A stretch of DNA of 64,000 bases from Bacillota bacterium (GCA_023411555.1 JAEYOQ010000064.1:62001-126000); one strand, 5' to 3'. Shown: positions 8,386 to 17,756, numbered from the stretch's first letter. Notes: a model not told the origin generated them from the letters alone. A program made the numbers and translations.

Positions 8386-10065
8386 ATGAAGCAGCAAATT
8401 AATTCTGTAATAAGCTCCGGACCTATGCTCAATGCATATCCGGACAGTATGGGTGGAAGGCTGAAGGATATCATTGAACTATTACAGACACCTGATTTTC
8501 AGAATGTATTTCAGGCCTTTTATATTCTGCCGAGTATTTTTAATACGGATCTTGACCGAGGATTTTCTGTAATCGATTATGAATTAAATGATATTTATGC
8601 GACACGTAAGGATTTAGAAGAGGTCAAAAAGATGAACATGGCCTTGAAGCTGGATTTTATTCTAAACCATGCCTCTGTTCTGTCTAAGCAGTTCCAAGAT
8701 ATTTTAAAGAATGGAGAGAATTCAAAGTATAAGGATTTCTTTATAAACTGGAATAAATTCTGGGAAGGCCATGGCACAATGACCGAGGATGGTTATATTC
8801 AACCAGATGAGGATCTGATAAAGAATATGTTCTTCCGAAAACCAGGGCTTCCGATACTGAATGTACGTATGCCGGACGGTAAAGAGGTTCCCTACTGGAA
8901 TACCTTTTATCAAGAGGTAAAGTATAGGAATGTCGGTGTTCAGCAGCTGATGAAAGCAATGGATATCCAGTATAGCTCAGCGGAAAGACTGGCGGAGAGA
9001 GTCAATGCTTCGCTAGCTGAGGGCAAGCAGCCAAAGGAGATCGATTTCTCAGGCATGGAGCACTATCGTGAACAAGTGATTGAATTACTGGAAGTTGGTA
9101 GAGAGTACCTGGGACAGATGGATTTGAATATCAAATCACCTTTAGTATGGGAATTCTATGAAGATACCTTGAAAAAGCTAAAAGAGTATGGTGCAGAGAT
9201 AGTCCGACTGGACGCCTTCGCATATGCTCCGAAGGAGCCGGGAGAAAAGAATTTTCTGAATGACCCTGGAACCTGGGACTTATTAAGCCGAGTAAAAGAA
9301 CTGGCCGATCGCTATGACCTAACCTTATTACCTGAGATCCATTCGAAATACGAGGAGAAGATTCATGAAAAGCTTGCAGCAGAGGGATATATGACCTATG
9401 ATTTCTTCCTGCCTGGACTAATCATTGATGCTCTGGATCGAAAGTCCAATGAATATCTCTTGTACTGGGCAAAGGAACTGATGGATAAAAACATTCGTGT
9501 CGTTAATATGCTCGGCTGCCATGACGGGATACCGCTTCTGGATTTAAAGGGCTTGCTGCCGGACGATACAATTGAGGAATTAATAAATACCGTCGTAGCC
9601 AGAGGGGGCCATGTCAAGGATCTGCATGGTAAGAAAAATGTCTATTATCAGGTGAATGCTACATACTATAGTGCTCTTGGTGAAGATGACAGAAAATTAC
9701 TATTGGCCAGAGCAATACAGATATTCATGCCAGGAAAGCCTCAGGTATGGTACCTTGACTTATTTGCTGGAAAGAATGATTATGAGGCTGTCCAAAGAGC
9801 CGGTGCTGCGGGTCATAAGGAGATTAACCGTACGAATCTCAGCCTGGAGACGATTAAGCAAGAGATGAAACGGGATGTAGTACAGAAGCAGCTCGAACTG
9901 TTAAGATTTCGAAACACTTGTCAGGCTTTTGGCTTTGATGCGAAGCTTCAGATATTCAATTCTGAGCCTCATGTGATAAAGATACAATGGGAGAATAACG
10001 GTTTCTCCGCAACCTTGGAAGCAGATTTAAAGACATTGAACTTTGAAATTAGCACAACAAAATAG
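8386..10065 (+). CDS. GH13 subfamily 18 sugar phosphorylase (long form)
   Basis: A cytoplasmic 559-residue member of the sucrose phosphorylase subfamily, which splits alpha-glucosides with phosphate to give alpha-glucose 1-phosphate. The catalytic residues are visible: nucleophile Asp276 in RLDAFAY, acid/base Glu317 in LPEIH, and Asp380 in CHDGIP. Compared with the second GH13_18 protein of this window (486 residues) it has an insertion around residues 178-245 and replaces LDTHDG with LGCHDG, so sucrose need not be the substrate. Its length is like YcjM-type glucosylglycerate phosphorylases. AGGAGG stands before the ATG. It probably shares a transcript with the kinase and esterase genes upstream. 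Confidence 0.87.
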   Translation: MKQQINSVISSGPMLNAYPDSMGGRLKDIIELLQTPDFQNVFQAFYILPSIFNTDLDRGFSVIDYELNDIYATRKDLEEVKKMNMALKLDFILNHASVLSKQFQDILKNGENSKYKDFFINWNKFWEGHGTMTEDGYIQPDEDLIKNMFFRKPGLPILNVRMPDGKEVPYWNTFYQEVKYRNVGVQQLMKAMDIQYSSAERLAERVNASLAEGKQPKEIDFSGMEHYREQVIELLEVGREYLGQMDLNIKSPLVWEFYEDTLKKLKEYGAEIVRLDAFAYAPKEPGEKNFLNDPGTWDLLSRVKELADRYDLTLLPEIHSKYEEKIHEKLAAEGYMTYDFFLPGLIIDALDRKSNEYLLYWAKELMDKNIRVVNMLGCHDGIPLLDLKGLLPDDTIEELINTVVARGGHVKDLHGKKNVYYQVNATYYSALGEDDRKLLLARAIQIFMPGKPQVWYLDLFAGKNDYEAVQRAGAAGHKEINRTNLSLETIKQEMKRDVVQKQLELLRFRNTCQAFGFDAKLQIFNSEPHVIKIQWENNGFSATLEADLKTLNFEISTTK

Positions 10066-10074
10066 CTTTAATTA

Positions 10075-10118
10075 CATACAGAAGCACTCTATCAAAAATG
10101 ATGGAGTGCTTCTGTATG
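10075..10118. terminator. Bidirectional hairpin between convergent genes
   Basis: A perfect 15-base inverted repeat (CATACAGAAGCACTC and its complement), extendable by a few pairs to a short loop, lies between the GH13_18 gene and the convergent esterase-like gene. T-tracts on either side are weak. Confidence 0.65.
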
Positions 10119-10137
10119 CCTTAGTTTACGCGAAGGA

Positions 10138-10992
10138 CTATCTCTTCAATGGCAATAATTCATCCAATGCCAACTTTATGTACTTGTCCCACAGAACAAA
10201 ATCATGTGTATAACCCTCAGGGCATATATAATTCACCGAATAACCTATTTCTTCTAATTTTTTCACATCGTTTTCTACTCGATATCTTATGAACTCCTCG
10301 CTGCCGCAGATGATATGAAAATTACATAACTCAATACCGGCTTCCATATTTTTCTTTGCAATAGTCTCTATGTTATAGGGAGAGTCAATAATCGAATCAG
10401 CATCACCAAAGGATGAGAGATAAAGAGGAAAGTTATTCTTAAAATGGCTGCCGTTCAATTCTTCCTTGAGTGTCTCTGTTGAAAGCGTCATTCCAATACC
10501 ACCGGAGATATCTATGCAGGTTTTATAGAGGGAAGGGTGCATGAGTGCAGTACCAAGAGCAACATTTCCTCCCATTGCATATCCTACAATGAAATTATCC
10601 TCTCTGTTCGGTGAAGATGCAAATAGTGATTGTATCACTACGGGAAGCTCTTCGGATAAGAACTTTTGGTATTTGACGCCGTATTTAGTATCAATGCCAA
10701 AGGAATTTGCGATATTTGGAGTCACAAGCATTACATTATTCTCCTGCGCATATCGCTCTGCATTGCTGTATCGGTAAGTTAATGTATCGTCATCGCCACC
10801 ACCATGTATTAAATACACCGTCTGAAACTTCATACCGGGATGATATACCCTGGAATGCTTTCCTTCCATAGAAAGAGCAGAAGCATTCTTATCTTGTTCA
10901 TAGTAACTATAGTCATCTGTTGGATATACGATAGAGACATCAACATAATGTCCTAAGGTCTGGCTTCTAAAATTAAAACGCATATAGCTCAT
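10138..10992 (-). CDS. CE1-like esterase homologue lacking the catalytic serine
   Basis: A 284-residue alpha/beta-hydrolase of the esterase D/feruloyl esterase type, without signal peptide. It keeps the oxyanion-region motif YLIHGGGDDD and the C-terminal histidine region (YTHDFVLWD). The nucleophile elbow reads GYAMGG (Ala139), where the other family members of this window have GxSxG; the codon is GCA. It is therefore probably not a serine esterase. It is the third gene of an apparent operon with the histidine kinase and response regulator, 30 bases after the regulator, so a ligand-binding or accessory sensing role is possible (inference). Confidence 0.82.
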   Translation of the reverse strand: MSYMRFNFRSQTLGHYVDVSIVYPTDDYSYYEQDKNASALSMEGKHSRVYHPGMKFQTVYLIHGGGDDDTLTYRYSNAERYAQENNVMLVTPNIANSFGIDTKYGVKYQKFLSEELPVVIQSLFASSPNREDNFIVGYAMGGNVALGTALMHPSLYKTCIDISGGIGMTLSTETLKEELNGSHFKNNFPLYLSSFGDADSIIDSPYNIETIAKKNMEAGIELCNFHIICGSEEFIRYRVENDVKKLEEIGYSVNYICPEGYTHDFVLWDKYIKLALDELLPLKR

Positions 10993-11022
10993 AATCTTAC
11001 AGTCCTTTCAAATAATAGAGAA

Positions 11023-12588
11023 TTACTCTTGCTTAAGAGACAGTCTTCTGTACTCACTTGGAGTAATATTCTCAAGTTTTTTGAACATCTGGGTAAAATG
11101 AGAAAAATTACTGTAACCTAATTCCGAGGCAACTATACTTACAGGAATATTTGGGTTTTCTAAAAGGTCCTTAGCCGCATCGACCTTAATTCTCATAATA
11201 TAGTTTTTTACATTTTCACCTATTTCTTTCTTGAATAGCTTAGAAAAATATTCAGGACTTAAGTGAACATAATCCGCAACATCTTTCACGGAGATGTTGT
11301 TGGAGATATTGGCTAAGATGTATTCCTTGGCACGCTGTACATCATCCTTTGAGTCCTCTGCTGAGGAAGAACTGGCAATAGCATTCACAATAAATGATAT
11401 TCCCTTCTTCAAAGATTTAACATCTTTATAACTATTCATATAGTCATTATAGTTATACTCGTCTGTAAAGAGTCCCATAATATCAATATTCTGTTGATAA
11501 GAATAAACAAAAAATATCTTTGTCAACTGCTGATGGAACTCGCAGAGACTCTCTAGGTTTAGCCGATTAATGGAGACATTGAAGTTCAGATAGGAAAATA
11601 TGTTTTCTTCCAGTAAGGAGAACTGGTTATTAGCTAAAAGCTTTGTCCATCGGGCAATATTCTCTAAGATATTTGTTGATCCGGTTACTAAGACATCTTT
11701 TTTACAAAAGTACATGCCTGGCTTTTTAGCAACATTATTCTGTAATAACTGATGTCCGGCAAAGATGGTGTCACGAATGTTGACAAGCTGGCTTTGCGGA
11801 GTTGCATAACAGGATAATTCAGGTCCTATTTCATTACTTAGAGTTTTGTAGAAGGACTGAAAAGCATCCGAAGTAATCGCGTCCAGAGAAGTGTTGTTAC
11901 ATAGCAGAAGAACAACGAACTGCTTGAAGCGGTTAAGGCATATAAACGGATAAATGGCCGATGAATTGAAAATCCTATATGCATTTTCAAATAAGGAGGT
12001 AAAAATGTGTGAGTCTGAAAATATTGGAGATTCAGATTCAGAGTATGGGTATATATCAACAATAATCGCCTGTATATTTGATTCCTCATTAAGAACATAT
12101 CCCATCTGATTCAGTGATGTGATGGACTGCTGCTTATTAGACGGATTCTGCGAAAATAGATTAAGAACGATATTGCTCATGAATTCTAGGTTATTATAAT
12201 GATTTTTTTGCCTGTCAGACATGATCTTTGCTACTGCCCGCATAAGAACTTCTTCAATTTCATGATAGGGTGCGGGCTGTATTATATAATCAAAGCAAGC
12301 CAGCCGGATACTTTCCTTGGCATAGGTAAACGAGGCATGGGATGTTAGCAGTATTCTGATGATAGAGGGATAATTCTCGTATACCCATTTACTTAGGCTA
12401 AGGCCATTTTCACCAGGCATCTCAATGTCGGACAAGAGAATGGCAATATCATTAGTTTGTATTATCTTTTTAGCATCTGAAACATTCGTTGCGGTGAAAA
12501 CATGGTCAAAGCCTAGGTTGACAAAATTAACACCGCTCATAATGCCTTTTAATACGGATATTTGATCATCAATTATTAGAAGGTTCAT
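11023..12588 (-). CDS. YesN-type response regulator (REC plus AraC helix-turn-helix)
   Basis: A 521-residue response regulator. The N-terminal receiver domain has IIDDQ and the phosphoacceptor Asp54 in LLSDIEMPG; a long middle region follows, and two AraC-type helix-turn-helix motifs end the protein (LSPEYFSKLFKKEIGE and LGYSNFSHFTQMFKK). The start is placed at the ATG with GGGAGAG five bases upstream, six codons inside the longest open frame. It follows the histidine kinase gene by 27 bases. Such pairs commonly control carbohydrate ABC importers in Firmicutes, which fits its place in the sugar-ester locus. Confidence 0.92.
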   Translation of the reverse strand: MNLLIIDDQISVLKGIMSGVNFVNLGFDHVFTATNVSDAKKIIQTNDIAILLSDIEMPGENGLSLSKWVYENYPSIIRILLTSHASFTYAKESIRLACFDYIIQPAPYHEIEEVLMRAVAKIMSDRQKNHYNNLEFMSNIVLNLFSQNPSNKQQSITSLNQMGYVLNEESNIQAIIVDIYPYSESESPIFSDSHIFTSLFENAYRIFNSSAIYPFICLNRFKQFVVLLLCNNTSLDAITSDAFQSFYKTLSNEIGPELSCYATPQSQLVNIRDTIFAGHQLLQNNVAKKPGMYFCKKDVLVTGSTNILENIARWTKLLANNQFSLLEENIFSYLNFNVSINRLNLESLCEFHQQLTKIFFVYSYQQNIDIMGLFTDEYNYNDYMNSYKDVKSLKKGISFIVNAIASSSSAEDSKDDVQRAKEYILANISNNISVKDVADYVHLSPEYFSKLFKKEIGENVKNYIMRIKVDAAKDLLENPNIPVSIVASELGYSNFSHFTQMFKKLENITPSEYRRLSLKQE

Positions 12589-12615
12589 TGTTCTCTCCCA
12601 TATCAAGTGTATTAG

Positions 12616-14346
12616 TTATTCTTCCGATGCTTCTAATAGGGGTAGATAGATTAAAGCACATGCACCACCGGAAGGGTTATTATAAAATGCAAATTGATAG
12701 TTCTCTTTGTAAATCAATGCAATTCGATGCTTTAAATTTGAGATACCAACATGCTTTTTCTCAAATAAATCATTGTCGATACTGTTCAACCGCTCAAGTA
12801 TTTCTGGCGAATATCCATCACCATTATCGCTTAGGTGTATCTGCATGACGGGTACACCCTCCAACTCAGTAAGACTAATTTTTATACTAAAAATAATTAG
12901 CTTACCAGAATGCTTGCTATACTTTGCGGTGTTTTCTAAGAAGGTCTGTATTAGCAGAGATGGTACCATATATTTATGCAATTGTGTATCAACCTGGCTA
13001 TCTATAATAATAGGGGTTTCTCGGTCCAGAAGAATAATATTGTAATAATCATTAACCTCTCTTAATTCTGATTCTAAGGTCACCAGCTTTAGATTGTCGT
13101 GGAAAACATATCGAAGGTGATTGGAGAAGGCAATAATCATTCGCTGCATTTTTTCATACTCACCATATTCAAGCATATTATATAGGCTCTTTAAGCAGTT
13201 AAGGAAGAAGTGAGAGCGTGTTTGAACATAGTAATATTGTAGCCTTGCATGGTCTTTTTTGAATGCTTCCTGCTGTTTTTCGTTATTAAGGGCGATCTTC
13301 TGGTCGATTAGATTTGCCAATGCATGGTTAATGTTCTGGTACTCTATAATATTACTATCTTTATTAGCCAAAAAGGATGCGGAATCATTTTGCTCCAGAT
13401 GCTTGGTAGCAGCATTAATCTGGTCAATGGGATACAGCAAAATATTATTAAAGGAGTAGAAGATATAAATAATGATACCGCAGGTTATGGCTGTAATTAA
13501 TATGAAGACAAATACCGATATTTTGGCAAATAACCACATATAATTGGATGAAAATACACAGCATAGGCTAATATCGGTTCCTTCAATAGGTGAGGTCTTT
13601 ACATAATAATTTGAAAAGAAGGGGGGAGAAGCTGTACTACTTAGGTCACTCCTTGTTATGCCCATCTCTATAAAATAATCTGTATTTGTCAAAATCCTCT
13701 CATGATCAAAGAAGCCATAGGAAAAGGATGGGGCATCAGGATGAGAAGCATTCATAAGGTCAAATTTATTAAGGTCCAGTGTGGTACAGACATAAATATC
13801 TTTGACCTTTAAGGTTTTCATTAATACGGAATGATGCTCATCTTGAAAGGCAATCCAAGTATTAAATTGGCTGGGCTCTTGTCTAAACCAGTATTCTCTT
13901 AGACTTTCTTTCAACAGGTAAATATAATGGGAACCATTCGTAGAAAAAGAGGAGCCGGATGCATATGTAGAGACTCTGTTCTCCTCGTTAAAAACAAAGA
14001 TACACTCATAGGGTGCGACATGTCTTTTCAACATCTCCGTTACATTATAATGAAGCACAACTTTGTCAGAGTCTTTCAAGCTTTTCATGGTAAGTAATTG
14101 AAAGGAATTGTCCGTATAGCAAAGCTTTTGCATAAAGGTTGATATATCAGACATTTCGGACTGAAGAGTGTATACATAGAATTCCATAGCCGAATCAGCA
14201 TTGTAGGACATCTGATTATAATTGGATTTAACAAACATAATACAATAAAAGATTAGGACACCGGAGGTACATGCAAATAGGGTTATAAAGTATTTAAAAA
14301 ATACCTTTTTTACCGAAAAGGGGGTTTTAGAATGGAAGAATGACAT
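12616..14346 (-). CDS. YesM-type sensor histidine kinase
   Basis: A 576-residue membrane kinase with a transmembrane segment near residues 20-40, an extracytoplasmic sensing domain of about 240 residues, a second membrane segment (FVFILITAITCGIIIYIF), a HAMP-like linker, the phosphoacceptor region QTRSHFFLNCLKSLYNML (His379) and an ATPase domain with ENTAKY and DNGDGYSP. The acceptor box differs from the usual QINPHFLYN of this family (TRSHFFLNC), but the histidine is kept. AGGAGG precedes the ATG. It should phosphorylate the adjacent YesN-type regulator after sensing an extracellular sugar or binding protein. Confidence 0.91.
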   Translation of the reverse strand: MSFFHSKTPFSVKKVFFKYFITLFACTSGVLIFYCIMFVKSNYNQMSYNADSAMEFYVYTLQSEMSDISTFMQKLCYTDNSFQLLTMKSLKDSDKVVLHYNVTEMLKRHVAPYECIFVFNEENRVSTYASGSSFSTNGSHYIYLLKESLREYWFRQEPSQFNTWIAFQDEHHSVLMKTLKVKDIYVCTTLDLNKFDLMNASHPDAPSFSYGFFDHERILTNTDYFIEMGITRSDLSSTASPPFFSNYYVKTSPIEGTDISLCCVFSSNYMWLFAKISVFVFILITAITCGIIIYIFYSFNNILLYPIDQINAATKHLEQNDSASFLANKDSNIIEYQNINHALANLIDQKIALNNEKQQEAFKKDHARLQYYYVQTRSHFFLNCLKSLYNMLEYGEYEKMQRMIIAFSNHLRYVFHDNLKLVTLESELREVNDYYNIILLDRETPIIIDSQVDTQLHKYMVPSLLIQTFLENTAKYSKHSGKLIIFSIKISLTELEGVPVMQIHLSDNGDGYSPEILERLNSIDNDLFEKKHVGISNLKHRIALIYKENYQFAFYNNPSGGACALIYLPLLEASEE

Positions 14347-14492
14347 CGAAGTAGCCTCCTGTTAAAACGATTACATTTTATGGTTAAGAGGAACATGAAA
14401 AATAACCAATAAAAATTTAATAATTCAGTCTGATATTAACAAAATTAACAAAGAAAGTCAAGAAATCAACAAAATATAACAGAAATACGCTA

Positions 14493-14507
14493 TGTAAACG
14501 TTTGACA
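14493..14507 (+). promoter_or_regulatory. LacI/CcpA-like operator upstream of the esterase operon
   Basis: TGTAAACGTTTGACA is close to the LacI-family and cre palindrome TGTAAACGTTTACA, with one extra base on the right half. It overlaps the TTGACA of the predicted promoter, so binding would repress. Either CcpA or the LacI-type regulator encoded in the same operon could use it. Confidence 0.5.
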
Positions 14508-14530
14508 TGAATTTTCTAAAATGAGAAAAT
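14502..14530 (+). promoter_or_regulatory. Predicted promoter of the esterase operon
   Basis: A perfect TTGACA is followed after 17 bases by GAAAAT, which matches the -10 consensus at four of six positions. It lies in the divergent region between the histidine kinase gene and the first esterase-like gene, 34 bases before the latter's ATG. Confidence 0.5.
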
Positions 14531-14563
14531 AAAGATATTAAAAGTTGGAATGGAGATGGACGT

Positions 14564-15331
14564 ATGGCCTATTTAGAACTGAATGCCTTATCAACTATTT
14601 TATGCGGATCCTTTAGTGCGAAGGTGTATCTACCTGAGATGGACAAGCTTTTCCTTGATGATGAAAAGCATGAAAAGAAATATCCGGTATTATGGCTACT
14701 TCACAGCGAAGGAGGTTCGGCCCTAGATTGGAATAAGACGATGGCTGAGAAATGTGCAGTGGAGTACGGTATATTTATCATCGCCCCGGATGCCCAGCAT
14801 AGCATTTGTACTAACATGGATTACGGCCCCAAATATGAGAATTATCTTGCAACTGAGTTGCCAGGAATCTGTAGAAACAATCTTCCTATTTCTGAAGACC
14901 CTGCTTTTAACTGGATTGGTGGTGTAGGTACAGGAGCTTATGGTGCTGTGAAAGCAGCAATAAAGCATCCTGAAGTATATTCCAAATGTATTGCCTTGGA
15001 TGGAATATTTGATATGGAACTAATCTGTAAGAAAGCACTGAATGGGGAACCAACAGAGATATATCATAAGGAAGAATCCTTAAGGGCTGTATTTGGAGAT
15101 ATTACAGCTATAGCAGGGAGTGAACATGATGTATATGCCTTGGCAGCAAAAAGTAAGGCCGGTAAGTTCTATATTACAGGGAAAAAGGAATCGAAATACG
15201 AGAAGGAAAGAGTACGCTTAGTAGAGGTCTTAAAGGAAAAAGCAGAATATGTTGAGACTAAGGGTGAGGTAATGGACTTTAGCGAACCAATAATATTAAA
15301 AAGAGCTGTTGATTGGCTTTGCAATAGATAG
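14564..15331 (+). CDS. CE1-like esterase homologue lacking serine and histidine
   Basis: A 255-residue alpha/beta-hydrolase related to the next gene. The core is recognisable (PVLWLLHSEGG, then SEDPAFNWIGG), but the nucleophile elbow reads GVGTG (Gly122 instead of Ser), and the C-terminal GxHxW region that supplies the catalytic histidine in its relatives is absent, the tail reading GEVMDFSEP. It is most likely catalytically inactive. The frame is intact and the ribosome site is good, so it does not look like a decaying gene. It is the first gene of the operon behind the LacI/cre-like operator. A regulatory, scaffold or binding function is possible but unproven. Confidence 0.8.
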   Translation: MAYLELNALSTILCGSFSAKVYLPEMDKLFLDDEKHEKKYPVLWLLHSEGGSALDWNKTMAEKCAVEYGIFIIAPDAQHSICTNMDYGPKYENYLATELPGICRNNLPISEDPAFNWIGGVGTGAYGAVKAAIKHPEVYSKCIALDGIFDMELICKKALNGEPTEIYHKEESLRAVFGDITAIAGSEHDVYALAAKSKAGKFYITGKKESKYEKERVRLVEVLKEKAEYVETKGEVMDFSEPIILKRAVDWLCNR

Positions 15332-15347
15332 ATTAGGAGGAAAATGA

Positions 15348-16157
15348 ATGGCGAATTTAAGATTGCACTATTTTTCAGAGGCACTCCAGATGACAGTAGG
15401 AGTTAATGTGATTATCCCGGAAAATACCTGGGGACACTCTCTTGCAGACAGACCCAAGGGATATCGCTATCCGGTACTCTGGTTACAATCTGGCGGTGGT
15501 TTTGATTATACCGACTGGCAAAGATATACCGCTCTTGAGCTATATGCTGCAGAGGCAGGTGTGGCGGTAGTGTGCAGCGGTACCTATTGCTCTGGGTATA
15601 TGGATACGAAGCATGGAGATTTCAAATATTTTACACAGCTATCCATCGAAACTCCTATAGTGGTAAGGCACTTATTTCCACTATCCGAGGATCCAAAGGA
15701 GAACTATATCGCTGGCTTTTCGATGGGAGGATACGGGTCATTAAAATGGATGGTAAGAGATCCTGAGAAATTTGCAGCCTTTGGTCTTTTCTCAGGGATC
15801 AAAAACGTCCCGGATGTGATACCGGAGTATGAGGACAAAGAAGATGAGTTCTATATGTTTGCCTCTGCCTTTGGTGATGCGGCGAATACGAAAAATACCG
15901 AAGACGATGTTGTTTATATGCTGAAGAAGCAATTGGCAGCTGGAAGAACATTCCCGAGAGGATACATGGCAACCGGTTTAGAGGATACACATTATGAGGA
16001 TAATGTAAAGTTTATGGACATTTATGAGTCCATTGGCCTGAAGTTTGACCGGGTAATCGATCATGGTGCACATAATTGGGAATATTGTAACCGTCATGTT
16101 AAGAATTTCTTAGACTGGCTTGATATAAAAGGAACATATCAGAGAGATTTTGAATAA
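15348..16157 (+). CDS. CE1-like carbohydrate esterase (feruloyl/acetyl esterase type)
   Basis: A 269-residue cytoplasmic alpha/beta-hydrolase with an intact nucleophile elbow GFSMGG (Ser125), the oxyanion region LWLQSGGGFDYTDW and the catalytic histidine region GAHNWEYC. Short CE1-like esterases remove acetyl, feruloyl or related acyl groups from sugars. AGGAGG precedes the ATG. It is 16 bases after the preceding inactive homologue and 13 bases before the next esterase, inside one operon. The acyl specificity cannot be read from sequence. Confidence 0.88.
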   Translation: MANLRLHYFSEALQMTVGVNVIIPENTWGHSLADRPKGYRYPVLWLQSGGGFDYTDWQRYTALELYAAEAGVAVVCSGTYCSGYMDTKHGDFKYFTQLSIETPIVVRHLFPLSEDPKENYIAGFSMGGYGSLKWMVRDPEKFAAFGLFSGIKNVPDVIPEYEDKEDEFYMFASAFGDAANTKNTEDDVVYMLKKQLAAGRTFPRGYMATGLEDTHYEDNVKFMDIYESIGLKFDRVIDHGAHNWEYCNRHVKNFLDWLDIKGTYQRDFE

Positions 16158-16170
16158 AGGATGGGATAAA

Positions 16171-17688
16171 ATGGGAGAGATGTTTTTAAGACCGGGAACT
16201 CCGGATGATGATAACAGAGATTATCTTCCTGAGAAAATAAAAGGATCAGATATTGTGGTCAATGAAAATGGAAACAATTCGCAGCCGTATCCAAAGAACC
16301 TAAAGGAATATCACGGTATCGTAGTAGATGACATGGAAGATGAATGGTATGTATATGTACCGGATAGCTATGATCCATCGAAAAAAACAGCCTTAGTGCT
16401 GTCTATGCATGGAGGGATGATGACGGGCTGGGGACAGGCAATCTATACTTCATGGACGTTAGCAGCAGACAGAGACGGATTCATCGTTGTATTTCCAAAT
16501 GCCAGCTATAATCGCTTCTGGCAGGTTCAATGGGGAACATGGGAGATTGATCCGGAGCGACTCACACCAGGTTCAATGGAGGGGGAGCCGCAGGGAGTAA
16601 AATCCTGCCCGGATAATGTGGCAGAGAATCATGATATTAAGCTTGCTATTGGTCTGATTGAGCGAATGAAGAAGACCTACAACATAGACGAGGGAAGAAT
16701 CTTTATGCAAGGGATGTCCATGGGGAATATGATGACGGATCTGTTTGCCAGAAACTTTGGAAACCTCTTGGCAGGAGCAGCAGGATCAGGAGCAGCAGCT
16801 TTTCTATCACTAATCTTTAGTAAGGATGGCAAGATAATTAATAAAGGAGGGCCACTGGCAATCTGGCAGTCAAGACCTGAGCTCAATGACATTCCACCTG
16901 GAAGGGACCTTGAGAAAAAGGTACATAAATACAACCGCTTGTATTGGATGAGAATCAATGAGTGTGAGTTAATTCCACAGATCACGATACAGGGTGAGAA
17001 TAATTTGGCCTTTTATAAAGGTAAGAAGGCGGATCTGGTTTATTTCGATATCAAGAACAGAGACCATGGTCAGACCTTCGACGATGCTGCACTCGTGTGG
17101 GATTACTTATTCTCCGGTATTCGAAGAGAGGCTGACGGAACCATTGTATGCACAGAACCGGTGAAGGCAAGAAAGGGAGATACGTTCGCTTTTGCGGTGA
17201 CAACCGGCAGTACTAAGGTATGGTACAGGAACAGTGTTCAGGAAATGTCGGGGGAAACCCTCCTATGGAGGAAGATGAAGTATCATGGATTGGAAGGCGG
17301 CCAGAAGATTCGAGGAGAGTATCATATGGTGCCCCTATCCTTTTTAGCGAAAACCTTTGCAGCAGAGCTGGACTATTCGAAGGATAAGCTTGTAGCGAGG
17401 ATGAGGTTGTCTGATGGCAGAGGTCTTCAGTTTGCCAGAGGTAGTATTGGCTGTATTATCGACAATTCACTAACACAGATGTACTGTGAAGCATTACACC
17501 GTAGCGATGAACTCTATGTCTCAGTTGAGTGGTTCTCGGAATATCTTTGCAATATGCATGTTTCTACCTGCGAGGAGGTTGTGTATGTGACAGACCATTC
17601 CAATCAGTTATCAGCAAATATGGCAGATCTTATTAAGGATTTACTAACAGACAATATCGTTTTGGAGGATTATGAAACAATGCTCTAA
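16171..17688 (+). CDS. ~500-residue esterase, four-member family, copy 1
   Basis: A 505-residue protein in three parts. The first is an N-terminal leader shared by all four copies (PGTPDDDNRDYLPE, then VVNENGNNSQPYP). The second is a PHB-depolymerase-like alpha/beta-hydrolase with MHGGMMTGWGQ, nucleophile GMSMGN (Ser183) and histidine in NRDHGQTFDDA. The third is a C-terminal segment resembling copper-amine-oxidase N-terminal-like domains (VPLSFLAKTFAAEL). There is no signal peptide. The ATG with AAGGATGGG upstream is chosen over a TTG seven codons earlier that overlaps the previous gene. The substrate is unknown; a polyacylated sugar is inferred from context. Confidence 0.8.
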   Translation: MGEMFLRPGTPDDDNRDYLPEKIKGSDIVVNENGNNSQPYPKNLKEYHGIVVDDMEDEWYVYVPDSYDPSKKTALVLSMHGGMMTGWGQAIYTSWTLAADRDGFIVVFPNASYNRFWQVQWGTWEIDPERLTPGSMEGEPQGVKSCPDNVAENHDIKLAIGLIERMKKTYNIDEGRIFMQGMSMGNMMTDLFARNFGNLLAGAAGSGAAAFLSLIFSKDGKIINKGGPLAIWQSRPELNDIPPGRDLEKKVHKYNRLYWMRINECELIPQITIQGENNLAFYKGKKADLVYFDIKNRDHGQTFDDAALVWDYLFSGIRREADGTIVCTEPVKARKGDTFAFAVTTGSTKVWYRNSVQEMSGETLLWRKMKYHGLEGGQKIRGEYHMVPLSFLAKTFAAELDYSKDKLVARMRLSDGRGLQFARGSIGCIIDNSLTQMYCEALHRSDELYVSVEWFSEYLCNMHVSTCEEVVYVTDHSNQLSANMADLIKDLLTDNIVLEDYETML

Positions 17689-17756
17689 GAGCTAGAAGCA
17701 TAGCTGTGCCCGGAGAATGCGCGGCTCAAATATAAATATGTACAATATATGTAGAA

